64,000 nucleotides of DNA from Roseitalea sp. MMSF_3546 (lineage in GTDB: Bacteria; Pseudomonadota; Alphaproteobacteria; Rhizobiales; Rhizobiaceae). The stretch spans positions 1 through 64,000 of the forward strand of contig NZ_JASHKB010000004.1 in the NCBI RefSeq assembly GCF_030732865.1. The letters run 5' to 3'. The notes beneath the pieces were generated by a model, which had not been told where the DNA came from, ran no database searches, and saw nothing but the letters and a program-made list of their open reading frames with translations. Shown here one piece after another: positions 40,399 through 49,063 of the stretch. The position numbers and the translations under genes were made by a program. Position 1 is the stretch's first letter; the number at the start of each line of letters is the position of its first letter.

Positions 40399-42446
40399 GC
40401 GTCGCTCCTCTGACTGGCGATGATCAAATGTCCATAGGCGTTCACCGCCACCGTCTGATCCGCGTGAATGACGGTCACCGACGTGCCCTCGTCTATCAAG
40501 GCCGGTCCCGACAGGCTGCTGAAGGGCGCGATATCGGCGCGGTTGTACACGGCGAAGGACACCATCGCGCGCTGAGCGAAGTCGAAGGCGTCTCGGTGGG
40601 CTTTGGGCGTGGGCGACGGCGCGGTCGCGGGCTGCTCGGCCTTGACCAGCGTCGGCCGCCGGGTTCGTCCGATGCCGCGCACACGGGTCGTCAGGATCTG
40701 CACCGGCGCGTCCATGCTGTGGCCGTAGAGCCCTTCGTGCGCGGCGGCGAAACGCTGCACCAGCTCATCGGCATCCAGCGTGGCGCCAACGGTCAGGGTC
40801 AGCGCGTGCTCCTGGCCCTGGTATCGCAGTTCCAGCTGGCGTTCCATCACGGCGTCGCCCTGCTGAACGCCTTGCGCGGACAGCGATCGCGCCGCGTCCG
40901 CTTCCAGGGTCTTGAACTTGGCGTCGAGCGCCTCGGCTGTCTCACTGCCCAGGATCGTCAGGTCGGTCTGGGCGAAGTCGTCGACGATATCCGCGCCCAG
41001 CATGCCCCATGCCGAAAAACCCGACGGAAGCAGCGGGACGATCGTGTCCTTCAGGCCCATCTCGCGCGCGACCAGCGGCGCGATCAGCGGTCCTGCCCCG
41101 CCAAAGGCCAAAAGGCTGAAATCCCTGGGATCGCGCCCGCGCTCCACGGTCAGCTGGCGCACCGCGCCGACATTATTGGCCAGGCTGACGTCGAAGATGC
41201 GCGCCGCCGCCTGCACCACGTCCAGCCCCAGCGGTTCGGCGATCTGCTGCTTGATGCCCTCGTTGGCGCCCGCGGCATCCAACGGCATGCGTCCGTCCAG
41301 AAAGCTTTCCGGATCCATGTAGCCCAGAACCAGTGCGGCGTCGGTTACCGTTGGCTCGGTGCCGCCGCGACCATAGCAGATGGGTCCCGGCACCGCGGAG
41401 GCCGAGCGCGGACCGACCTTTAAAAGGCCCAGGTTCATCGACGCGATCGAACCGCCCCCCGAGCCGATCGTCCGGATGTCATATGTAGGGATCAGAAGCG
41501 GCAAGTCCTCGAGCGAGGCTTCGTGCGCGACCATGGGCGCGGCCTGTTCGATCAGGCACACGTCGAGCGATGTGCCGCCGATATCGAAGGTGACCAGATC
41601 GGGCCTCTCGAGCACCTCGGCGATCAGCGCGCCGCCGACCAGCCCGCCGGCAGGGCCTGACAACACAGTCTGCGTCGGCGAGGACTTCGCCGCGTCTGCC
41701 GACATCGCGCCACCGCCAGAGCGCATGATCGCAAATCGACCCGAGAACGCCCGTGCTTTGAGCGCGGCGCGCAACGCGTCGATATAGCGCTCGAAAATGG
41801 GGCGAATGTACGCGTCGAGAACCGTCGTCGAGGTCCGTTCGTATTCGCGGTGCTCGCGGGTGATGTCCGAGGAGATCGAGACCTTCGTTTCTGGATACAT
41901 CTCGCCGATGATCGCGGCGGTGCGGCGCTCGTGCTCGGGGTTTCTGAACGAGAACAGATAGGTGACCGCGATCGCCTCAATCCCCATATCTTCGACGAGG
42001 GTCTTGGCGGCGGCGCGCACCGCGTCCTCGTCCAGGGGCGTGATCTCGTTTCCCTTGTAGTCGAGCCGGCCCGGCACGCCGAAGATATGACGCCGCCGCA
42101 CCAGGGATTCGGGCCGCTGGTACTGAAAATCGTACATGTGCGCGTCCGGTACGTTGCCCCGGCCGATCAGAAAGATGTCTCGGAAGCCTGCATTGGTGAT
42201 GATGCCGGTCAGCGCGCCGCGCCGTTCCAGAACGGCATTCAGGCCCAGCGTCGTGCCGTGAATGAACAGCGAGACACTTTCCAGACTGTCGCGCAGCCTG
42301 CCGACCGCATCGATCACGCCATTGGCCGGTGCGCCGGGCGTTGTCGGCGCCTTCTCAAAGCGGAAAGCGCCGGTGGTCATGTCGAGTTCGACGGCATCCA
42401 CGAAGGTTCCTCCGATATCGACGGCGATGCGGGTGTCGGCAGTCAT
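40395..42446 (-). CDS. hyuA: Hydantoinase A/oxoprolinase-family ATP-dependent subunit
   Basis: This 683-residue subunit belongs to the acetate/sugar kinase-heat shock protein-actin superfamily. Motifs are IAVDIGGTFVDAVELDMTTG at the phosphate-binding start, LFIHGTTLGLNAVLERRGAL, LSGPAGGLVGGALIAEVLER, VTFDIGGTSLDVCLIEQAAP, and IGSGGGSIASMNLG. It would activate a carbonyl with ATP so that the HyuB subunit can complete the reaction. Its start is nine bases after the importer ATPase stop, linking uptake to this first enzyme. Related enzymes handle 5-oxoproline, N-methylhydantoin, caprolactam or acetophenone; the preference here is unknown. Confidence 0.95.
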   Translation of the reverse strand: MTADTRIAVDIGGTFVDAVELDMTTGAFRFEKAPTTPGAPANGVIDAVGRLRDSLESVSLFIHGTTLGLNAVLERRGALTGIITNAGFRDIFLIGRGNVPDAHMYDFQYQRPESLVRRRHIFGVPGRLDYKGNEITPLDEDAVRAAAKTLVEDMGIEAIAVTYLFSFRNPEHERRTAAIIGEMYPETKVSISSDITREHREYERTSTTVLDAYIRPIFERYIDALRAALKARAFSGRFAIMRSGGGAMSADAAKSSPTQTVLSGPAGGLVGGALIAEVLERPDLVTFDIGGTSLDVCLIEQAAPMVAHEASLEDLPLLIPTYDIRTIGSGGGSIASMNLGLLKVGPRSASAVPGPICYGRGGTEPTVTDAALVLGYMDPESFLDGRMPLDAAGANEGIKQQIAEPLGLDVVQAAARIFDVSLANNVGAVRQLTVERGRDPRDFSLLAFGGAGPLIAPLVAREMGLKDTIVPLLPSGFSAWGMLGADIVDDFAQTDLTILGSETAEALDAKFKTLEADAARSLSAQGVQQGDAVMERQLELRYQGQEHALTLTVGATLDADELVQRFAAAHEGLYGHSMDAPVQILTTRVRGIGRTRRPTLVKAEQPATAPSPTPKAHRDAFDFAQRAMVSFAVYNRADIAPFSSLSGPALIDEGTSVTVIHADQTVAVNAYGHLIIASQRSDA

Positions 42447-42455
42447 CTCATAATC

Positions 42456-44051
42456 CTATCTGGCGTCGACATGGAGCCGCGGTGCGGCGTCCAGCAGGGC
42501 CCGTGTCTTGGGCGAGGACGGGTTGGTGAAGATGTCTTCGGTCGCGCCCTGTTCGACGATCCGGCCGGCGTCGATGACGACGATCCGGTCGCAAAGCGCG
42601 CGAACGGTGGCGAGGTCGTGGCTGACCATGACATAGGCGCGGTCGCGCCGTTCGGTCAGCCGGCGGATCAGGTCGAGCAATTGCGCCTGAACGGTTACGT
42701 CGAGCGCCGAGGCCGGCTCATCGAGCACCACAAGTTCGGGATCGATTGACAGGGCGCGCGCCAGCCCGACGCGCTGCGCCTGCCCGCCTGAAAGCTCGTG
42801 CGGTCGCCGCGTCCGGTATGACGGGTCCAGCCCGACCTCGACCAGCACCCGATCGATGGCCGCAGACCGCCGTGCTGCGTCGGGCTCGGTCAGGCGCAAT
42901 GGGTCCGAAACGATGTCCTCGACCGTCATCCGCGGATTGAGCGCGTCGAACGGGTCCTGGAACACCATTTGCATGTAGCGCCGCAATCCGCGACGCTGGT
43001 TGAAACGCATTGCTGACAGCGTGTGGCCGCGAAATCTGATTTCGCCGCCGGTGGGTCGCAAGAGCCCCATGATCGCGCGCGACAGCGTCGATTTTCCCGA
43101 TCCGCTTTCGCCGACGACGGCGATCGTGTCGCCGGTGCGGATGTCGAGATTGACGCCAGTCAACGCCGGTGGCGGCTTGCCTCCGAAGCGGGCGGGATAG
43201 CGTACTTCGACGTCGCGCAACGTCATCACTGTTTCGCCGTCACGTGATTCAGGCGATGTGGTCCTGCGCGTCGTGACGTCCGGCACGGCCGCGATCAGGC
43301 GCCGGGTGTAGGGACTTTGCGGTGCGGTGATCAGCTGCCGGGTCGCGCCCGTCTCGACGATCAGGCCCTTTTCCATCACCACCAGCCGGTCGCACACCTT
43401 CGTCAGCGCGGCGAGGTCGTGCGAGATGATCATTACCGCGCGGTCGCCGTCGCGTGCCTGCGCGGCGATCAGGTCCAGGATTTCGCCGGTCAGTGTCACG
43501 TCCAGCCCGGTCGTCGGCTCGTCGGCGACCAGCAGGCGCGGATTGCAGCTCAGCGACAGCGCAATCATCACCCGCTGCGCCATGCCGCCGGACAGTTGAT
43601 GCGGGAAGTATTCGATCAGCGTTTCCGGTGCTCGCAACCCGACCGCCGCCAGCGCGGCGATCGCCCGCCTTTTGAGACCGTCGCCGGGCGCATGGGCCCT
43701 GAACCGGTCGACCAGTTGATCGCCGACCGTGCGTACGGGATTGAGCGCTGCGCGCGGGCTCTGAAAACACAGCCCGACCTCGCCGCCGCGAAACTGTCGC
43801 AACGCCTCGCCCTGCAGCGCCATGATGTCGGTGCCTGACAGCGTGGCGCTGCCGCTGGCCTGAGCGCGATAGGGCAGCAGATGCGTCAATGTGCGTGCGA
43901 TCATCGATTTGCCGCCGCCGCTTTCGCCGACCACGCCCAGCACTTCGCCGGGCGCGACGTGAAGCGACACGCCGCGCAACGCCTCGACAATGCCCTGCGG
44001 CGTCGGGATCGAGACCTTTAGGTCGCGGATGTCGAGGAGGGCGGCGCTCAT
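42456..44051 (-). CDS. Dipeptide/oligopeptide-type ABC transporter ATPase, tandem fusion
   Basis: This 531-residue tandem ATPase starts at MSAALLDIRDLKVSIPTPQG. The longer frame upstream overlaps the permease gene. Domain 1 has GESGGGKSMIARTL, where a Gly replaces the usual Ser after ES, LSGGMAQRVMIALSLSCNPR and LLVADEPTTGLD. Domain 2 has [34 protein letters not shown] and LVVLDEPASALD. It overlaps the DppC-type permease by four bases. It is the third such fusion in the window and forms importer three with 44048-47526. Confidence 0.95.
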   Translation of the reverse strand: MSAALLDIRDLKVSIPTPQGIVEALRGVSLHVAPGEVLGVVGESGGGKSMIARTLTHLLPYRAQASGSATLSGTDIMALQGEALRQFRGGEVGLCFQSPRAALNPVRTVGDQLVDRFRAHAPGDGLKRRAIAALAAVGLRAPETLIEYFPHQLSGGMAQRVMIALSLSCNPRLLVADEPTTGLDVTLTGEILDLIAAQARDGDRAVMIISHDLAALTKVCDRLVVMEKGLIVETGATRQLITAPQSPYTRRLIAAVPDVTTRRTTSPESRDGETVMTLRDVEVRYPARFGGKPPPALTGVNLDIRTGDTIAVVGESGSGKSTLSRAIMGLLRPTGGEIRFRGHTLSAMRFNQRRGLRRYMQMVFQDPFDALNPRMTVEDIVSDPLRLTEPDAARRSAAIDRVLVEVGLDPSYRTRRPHELSGGQAQRVGLARALSIDPELVVLDEPASALDVTVQAQLLDLIRRLTERRDRAYVMVSHDLATVRALCDRIVVIDAGRIVEQGATEDIFTNPSSPKTRALLDAAPRLHVDAR

Positions 44052-44890
44052 CGTTTCGCCTGCCGCTGCTGCAGCCCCTCGCCGATCAGGTTGAAGCCGA
44101 GCACGGTGATGAACAGCGCAAGGCCGGGAAACGTTGCGGTCCACCAGCGCCCGCCGACCATGTCGGCGGCCCCAGCCGAAATCATTGCACCCCATTCGGC
44201 CTCGGGCACCGGGATGCCGAGCCCAACGAACGACAGGCCGGCAAGGGTCAGGATGGCCCAGCCACAGTTGAGCGGCGCGATCACCAGGATCGGGGTCAAT
44301 GCGTTCGGCAGCAGATGCCGCAGCATCAGCGACCGGTGCGAGTTGCCCGCACATTCCGCCGCTTCGATGAACGTGCGATGGCGCAACGCTACGACCTCGG
44401 CGCGGATCAGCCGCGCATAGGGCGGCGCATTGATCAGCCCGATCGTCAGGATCAGGTTCGGCAGGCTGGCTCCCAGGATCGCGGCAATGGCGAGGGCCAG
44501 GATGAACACCGGAAAGGCCTGCACGATGTCGAGCCCGCGCATGCCGATATCGTCGACCCAGCCGCCGGCATAGCCCAGCATCAGCCCGATCGCGGTTCCC
44601 AGAACGACGGACAGCGCGACGGCGGCCAGCGCGATGCCGATGTCGATCCGCGCGGCGTAGAGGACGCGGGCGAAGATGTCCATGCCGTTGCCGTCGGTGC
44701 CAAACCAGTGCGTCGCGCTGGGACCTTGGAGAAAGTGCAACGGGTCGATCTGCGTCGATCCCCAGCGCGTGATCCAGGGCGCGGCGATACCGGCCGCAAG
44801 CACGAGCAGGACGATTGCGGATCCGACCACGACGGCCGGTTCCATGCGCGCAATGCGCCGGGTCGGGGCGAGCAGAGGCGTCTGGCTCAT
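44048..44890 (-). CDS. ABC transporter permease, DppC type
   Basis: This 280-residue permease starts at MSQTPLLAPTRRIARMEPAV. The longer frame to 45049 is a shadow of the DppB-type gene. THWFGTDGNGMDIFARVLYA, a variant of the HxxGTDxxGRD block, and the EAA loop HRTFIEAAECAGNSHRSLML identify it. The C-terminus ends GFNLIGEGLQQRQAKR instead of the more common LRDxLDPR, which is a small difference from the other two copies. It is spaced two bases from its partner permease. Confidence 0.94.
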   Translation of the reverse strand: MSQTPLLAPTRRIARMEPAVVVGSAIVLLVLAAGIAAPWITRWGSTQIDPLHFLQGPSATHWFGTDGNGMDIFARVLYAARIDIGIALAAVALSVVLGTAIGLMLGYAGGWVDDIGMRGLDIVQAFPVFILALAIAAILGASLPNLILTIGLINAPPYARLIRAEVVALRHRTFIEAAECAGNSHRSLMLRHLLPNALTPILVIAPLNCGWAILTLAGLSFVGLGIPVPEAEWGAMISAGAADMVGGRWWTATFPGLALFITVLGFNLIGEGLQQRQAKR

Positions 44891-44892
44891 TC

Positions 44893-45903
44893 TCAGATCC
44901 TCACCCGCGGGTCCAGGATCGCCTGGACGATGTCGGCGATGAGGAAGACAAGCACATAGGCCGTCGCGGTGACGAGGACGAAGGTCTGGATCACCGGGTA
45001 GTCGCGCACCTGCAGGCCACGGAGCGCCCATTGTCCGAGCCCCTGCCACGAGAAGACAAACTCGATCAGCACGCTACCGCCGATCAGATTGCCGAACACA
45101 AGCGCCGCCAGCGCCGGCAAGCGGCCAAGCGTCTGGCGCATCAGGTAGCCGTTGACCAGCTTGCGTTCGGGCAGGCCGTGCGCCGCGGCGCAGCGGTAAC
45201 TGTCGCTCTGCATCACTTCGATCGCCGAGGCGCGAACCGAACGGATCATCGGCGCGGAAATCACGATGGCCAGTGTGACGACGGGAAGGGCGAGATGGCT
45301 GAGCGCGTTGACGAACGAATCCCATCGTCCGGCAAGAAGCGTGTCGACGGTGATCAGCCCGGTCACCGTCGGCACGGCGAAATCCGAACCGATCCGCCCC
45401 GTTGGTGCAGGCGCGATGCCCAGGATCTGGTAGAACAGCAGGATCAGCATGATGCCCAGCCAGAATTCCGGCAGTGAATTCCCGACGATCGCGCCGATGC
45501 GGGTCAGCATGTCGGGCAGTCTGTTAAGACGCCGCGCGGCATAGACGCCCAGCGCGACCGAGACGGCCAACGCGAGCAGCATCGCGAAGGTGATCAGCTC
45601 AAGCGTCATCGGCAACCGCTGCGCCAGGTCGGTTGCGATCGGGCGGTTGGTGGTGATCGACGTTCCGAAATCGCCCTGCAGCAAACCGCCAAGATAGCGC
45701 AGGTACTGGACCGGGATCGGCTGATCCAGTCCCAGCCGTTCGCGCGCCGCCGCAATATCGGCGTCCGTCGCCGTTTCCGGCACGATCAGCAAGACCGGAT
45801 CGCCAGGGATCAGACGGATCAGGAAGAAGCTCGCGATGCTGACCCCGATCAGAACCGGGATCAGCAGGGCAAGGCGCTTGGCGATGAAGGCGGCGACGAG
45901 CAC
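44893..45903 (-). CDS. ABC transporter permease, DppB type
   Basis: The 336-residue protein begins MLVAAFIAKRLALLIPVLIG and shows ARERLGLDQPIPVQYLRYLG, GDFGTSITTNRPIATDLAQR, the EAA loop DSYRCAAAHGLPERKLVNGY and the end EFVFSWQGLGQWALRGLQVR with LDPRVRI. It follows the binding-protein gene by only nine bases, with no hairpin between. In this it differs from the other four ABC operons here. Confidence 0.95.
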   Translation of the reverse strand: MLVAAFIAKRLALLIPVLIGVSIASFFLIRLIPGDPVLLIVPETATDADIAAARERLGLDQPIPVQYLRYLGGLLQGDFGTSITTNRPIATDLAQRLPMTLELITFAMLLALAVSVALGVYAARRLNRLPDMLTRIGAIVGNSLPEFWLGIMLILLFYQILGIAPAPTGRIGSDFAVPTVTGLITVDTLLAGRWDSFVNALSHLALPVVTLAIVISAPMIRSVRASAIEVMQSDSYRCAAAHGLPERKLVNGYLMRQTLGRLPALAALVFGNLIGGSVLIEFVFSWQGLGQWALRGLQVRDYPVIQTFVLVTATAYVLVFLIADIVQAILDPRVRI

Positions 45904-45912
45904 GGTTGTGGA

Positions 45913-47526
45913 TCAGGCCGTCAGGTAGCGCAGCCGGAACAGCCCGTCGACCGGCTGCACCCAGCCGCCGACACGCTCGCTGACCGGAAGCAGGAAGTTG
46001 GGCTGCGCCAGGCAGAGCCACGGAACATCCTCGGCCAGTTGCTCCTGGACCTGCGCGATCAGCGCCATGCGTGTGTCGCTATCGAGTTCGCCTTGAAGCG
46101 AGGCGAGGATCCCGTCGACGACGTCCGAACTGTAATTGGCGTAGTTGAGGAACCCGCCCTCAGTCAGTGCCACGGCAAGAAGATACTCGACATCGTTCAC
46201 CCACATCTGACCCGACGCGATCTGCAGCGGCGCCGTGCGGTCGCGGCGGCGTTGCTGCAGCGTTGCCGGATCGACCGTTTCGATCGTCAGCGTTACGCCG
46301 ATCTCGGCAAATGCGGCCTGCAAAATGACCGCGATGCGCTCTTCGTCGACCGCGCCGGCGTTGATGACGATCGAGGTTTCGAACCCGTCCGGATAGCCGG
46401 CTTCGGCCAGCGCCGCGCGCGCGGCCTCAACATCGTAGTCGTACGGATATCCGGTGTCGCTGTGCCCCGGCATGTCGATCGGCACCGGGCTTTTGAGCGG
46501 GCGCGCGTCGTCATTGTAGACGCTTCTGATCAGCGCCTCATAGGGCACGGCCATCGCCAGCGCGCGGCGGACGCCGACATTGTCGAAGGGCGCCATGGCC
46601 ATGTTCATCGGCACGAACACGAACTGGTTGTTGGGCGCGGACAACAGCGTCAGGCCGTCGACGTCCGCCATGTCCTGTGCGTCGCGCCGCGCCAGGCCGA
46701 GCGCGATATCGACATCGCCGTTTTGCAGCAGCAGGCGCCGGTTGGCTGGCGCCGGGACGACCTGCAGGCTGATGGTTTGCACCGCCGGCGGCTCGCCTGG
46801 AAACTCCGGGTTGGCCGTCAGCACGATCTCTTCGCCCGGCCGATACTCGGAAACATTGTAGGCGCCGCCGTCCTGCGGGTTCATGTTGACCCAGGCCTGC
46901 GCCCAGGGATCGTCGTCGGTGGCATGCTGCTTGACCAGTTCGCTGTCGTACACGTAGAGCGAGATGATCTGGATCTGCGAGCTGAGCGCCGACGGCGTCG
47001 CCTGTGAAAACTGGACGGTATAGTCGTCGATGACGGTGACCTGGTCGGCCTCGGTCAGTCCGATGATCCGGTAGATGCCGGCGACGTTCGCCTGCGCGGC
47101 AAATGCGCGATCCTTCGACCACTTGACGTCATGTGCGGTCAGTTCGTTACCCGATGGGAAGCGGATCCCCTTGCGCAGGCGCAGCGTCCAGACCGTGCCG
47201 TCCTCGTTCGAGGTCCAGCTTTCGGCAAAAAGCGGGACCACCGTCTCGGTATCGCCGACCCGGCCGCCCTCCACATCGCGCACGCCGTAGTCGATCATGT
47301 AGGGATAGATGTTCTTCATCACGGCCAGAGCGACGGTGTCGAACCCGAGAAAGTCCTGGTCCCAGCCGGACACATCGGCGGGTACGGCGATGCGCAGGCT
47401 CGACCCCTCTTGCGCGGACGCTATCCGGCCGAGCGGCAGCGCAAGGGCAAGGCCGAACCCGGCGCCGATCTGCAACACCTGCCGACGGGTCGTTTCCGAG
47501 GCAGTCGAAGCATCTAACTTGGTCAT
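45913..47526 (-). CDS. ABC transporter substrate-binding protein, family 5
   Basis: This is a 537-residue periplasmic protein. The start at MTKLDASTASETTRRQVLQI gives a TRRQVLQ motif before the hydrophobic GAGFGLALALPLGRIASAQ, so Tat export is likely. The frame extends to 47940, but that part is a shadow of the GntR gene. Family 5 features are FAESWTSNEDGTVWTLRLRK followed by GIRFPSGNELTAHDVKWSKD, and GVRRALAMAVPYEALIRSVY. The ligand should be the substrate of the hydantoinase/carboxypeptidase enzymes: peptide-, lactam- or amide-like. Its start overlaps the GntR stop by four bases. Confidence 0.94.
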   Translation of the reverse strand: MTKLDASTASETTRRQVLQIGAGFGLALALPLGRIASAQEGSSLRIAVPADVSGWDQDFLGFDTVALAVMKNIYPYMIDYGVRDVEGGRVGDTETVVPLFAESWTSNEDGTVWTLRLRKGIRFPSGNELTAHDVKWSKDRAFAAQANVAGIYRIIGLTEADQVTVIDDYTVQFSQATPSALSSQIQIISLYVYDSELVKQHATDDDPWAQAWVNMNPQDGGAYNVSEYRPGEEIVLTANPEFPGEPPAVQTISLQVVPAPANRRLLLQNGDVDIALGLARRDAQDMADVDGLTLLSAPNNQFVFVPMNMAMAPFDNVGVRRALAMAVPYEALIRSVYNDDARPLKSPVPIDMPGHSDTGYPYDYDVEAARAALAEAGYPDGFETSIVINAGAVDEERIAVILQAAFAEIGVTLTIETVDPATLQQRRRDRTAPLQIASGQMWVNDVEYLLAVALTEGGFLNYANYSSDVVDGILASLQGELDSDTRMALIAQVQEQLAEDVPWLCLAQPNFLLPVSERVGGWVQPVDGLFRLRYLTA

Positions 47527-48254
47527 TTCAGGATCCTCTGTGTTGATGTTTGAGCCTCGGGCCTTGGCCGGCCCGTTATCGTTGTGGAATTGGGACGCGC
47601 CGCCACGGCGTGGTCCGAAAACAGCAGGGTCATCGCCCCCGAGATGTCGGCGACGATCGCGCGCTGCGCTGCCTCCTCGTCGCGGGCGCGCAAGGCCTCG
47701 ACAACGCGGCGGTGATAGGTGTCGCCGGTGCCCATCGTGTCGCCCGCAAGCGCCTTGACCCGGGTCAGGTATGGGCCGAACTGCAGCCAGAGGCTTTCGA
47801 TAAGCGGCAGCAGGACCTCGGATTGTGACGCCTCGTAGATGGCGAAGTGGAAATCGAGGTTTCTCGACAGGTCGGGCGTTCCGGTCGTCTCGCTCGCCTC
47901 CAAAATGGCCTCGATACGGGCAAGCTGATGCGGGCGCCACCGGCTGGCCGTCAGCCGCGCGGCAGTGCCTTCCAGGTTCTCGCGGACGGTCTTGAGATCG
48001 TAGAGCCGCGCCAAATCGAGCTGCGGAACCGCGACCGAGCGGTTGCCGTTGGCGACCACCAGGGCGCGCTCGGCCAGCAACTGGCGCAGTGCGTCGCGCA
48101 CCGGCATCGGGCTGACGCCAAGCTGCTCGGCCAGTTTGCGATGGGTCAGGATTTCTCCGGGTTCGCGCTCGCCGCGCATTAGCTGCAAGCGCAACTCACG
48201 CGCGATGCGTATGTTGGCCGGCTCGGACGCGATGGCGCGCAGCGCAAAGCTCAT
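47523..48254 (-). CDS. GntR-family regulator (FCD type) inside the operon
   Basis: This 243-residue regulator has its winged HTH at about 12-75 (ILTHRKLAEQLGVSPMPVRD followed by ALRQLLAERALVV) and the FCD domain after about 95 (FHFAIYEASQSEVLLPLIES, VEALRARDEEAAQRAIVADI). It is similar to the GntR protein at 4837-5544, especially across IYEAS-S-VLLPLIESLWLQ. It is the third gene of the 13-gene operon, overlapping both neighbours by four bases, so it is made in fixed ratio with the enzymes and would autoregulate. The candidate operator is the inverted repeat at 50250-50267. Confidence 0.93.
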   Translation of the reverse strand: MSFALRAIASEPANIRIARELRLQLMRGEREPGEILTHRKLAEQLGVSPMPVRDALRQLLAERALVVANGNRSVAVPQLDLARLYDLKTVRENLEGTAARLTASRWRPHQLARIEAILEASETTGTPDLSRNLDFHFAIYEASQSEVLLPLIESLWLQFGPYLTRVKALAGDTMGTGDTYHRRVVEALRARDEEAAQRAIVADISGAMTLLFSDHAVAARPNSTTITGRPRPEAQTSTQRILK

Positions 48255-49063
48255 GACGCCATCCCCAAAACCTTATGGATCAACAGGCTGTCGGGCTCGG
48301 CAAGCCCGTCGATGACGTCGAAATGGTGCTTGTCCGGTTCAGGCGTCCACGGCGCGCGCCAGGCGTAGGCGAGCCGGCGTGCCTGCCACAGGAAAGACGG
48401 GCTTTCCGCGGCGCCGACCCAGACGTGAACCTCGGCGCCCGTCATCGGACGCATCAGTGCGGGGCTTTCGGCTTCCGCCTCCTGCGGATCCAGGTGCAGG
48501 GTCTCGTTGAGCGTCGTCAGCGCGATCGGCCGCAGATCGCCAAGCGGCGAGATCGGCACGACCCGTTTGATCCGGCCGCCGAACGAGGGCTGGGGCGCCA
48601 GGGTGAGCATGCGCGCCGACAGGTGCCCGCCAGCGGAATGCCCGGTCAGGATGATCGGCCCAGCCACCAGATCGGCGGCGACCGAGAGGGCGTTTCGGAT
48701 GTCGCATGTGATCGCACGAATGCGCACGGCCGGCGCGAGGCGGTAGCACGGCATCGCCACGGCCCAGCCATGGGCGCAGGCCCCGGCGGCAAGGTGCGAC
48801 CAACTGCGCGGATCGTATGAGTGCCAGTAACCGCCATGGATAAAGACCACGAGCCCCTTTGGCGTGCCGTCGGGCAAGAACAGGTCGAACCACTGGCGCG
48901 CATCCGCGCCATAGGGCAGCCCCAAACGCGCCGTGCTTGCCGCCCTGTCGCGGAATTCCGCCGCCAGCGCCATCCAGCGAGGGGGAAATGAGTGCGCCTC
49001 CGGGATCGCGTCCGCATCCAGGTATTCGCGGTTCAATTCTTCCGGGGTCAAAAATGCGGTCAT
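48251..49063 (-). CDS. Alpha/beta hydrolase (kynurenine formamidase-like)
   Basis: This is a 270-residue cytoplasmic hydrolase. VVFIHGGYWHSYDPRSWSHL is the oxyanion-hole HGGYW motif of arylformamidase-like enzymes, PIILTGHSAGGHLSARMLTL holds the Ser nucleophile (GHSAGGH), and KHHFDVIDGLAEPDS near the C-terminus holds the catalytic His. Family members cleave formamides, carbamates or esters. In this operon it would cleave an amide or ester of the imported compound before or after the hydantoinase step. It overlaps both the M14 gene and the GntR gene by four bases. Confidence 0.93.
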   Translation of the reverse strand: MTAFLTPEELNREYLDADAIPEAHSFPPRWMALAAEFRDRAASTARLGLPYGADARQWFDLFLPDGTPKGLVVFIHGGYWHSYDPRSWSHLAAGACAHGWAVAMPCYRLAPAVRIRAITCDIRNALSVAADLVAGPIILTGHSAGGHLSARMLTLAPQPSFGGRIKRVVPISPLGDLRPIALTTLNETLHLDPQEAEAESPALMRPMTGAEVHVWVGAAESPSFLWQARRLAYAWRAPWTPEPDKHHFDVIDGLAEPDSLLIHKVLGMAS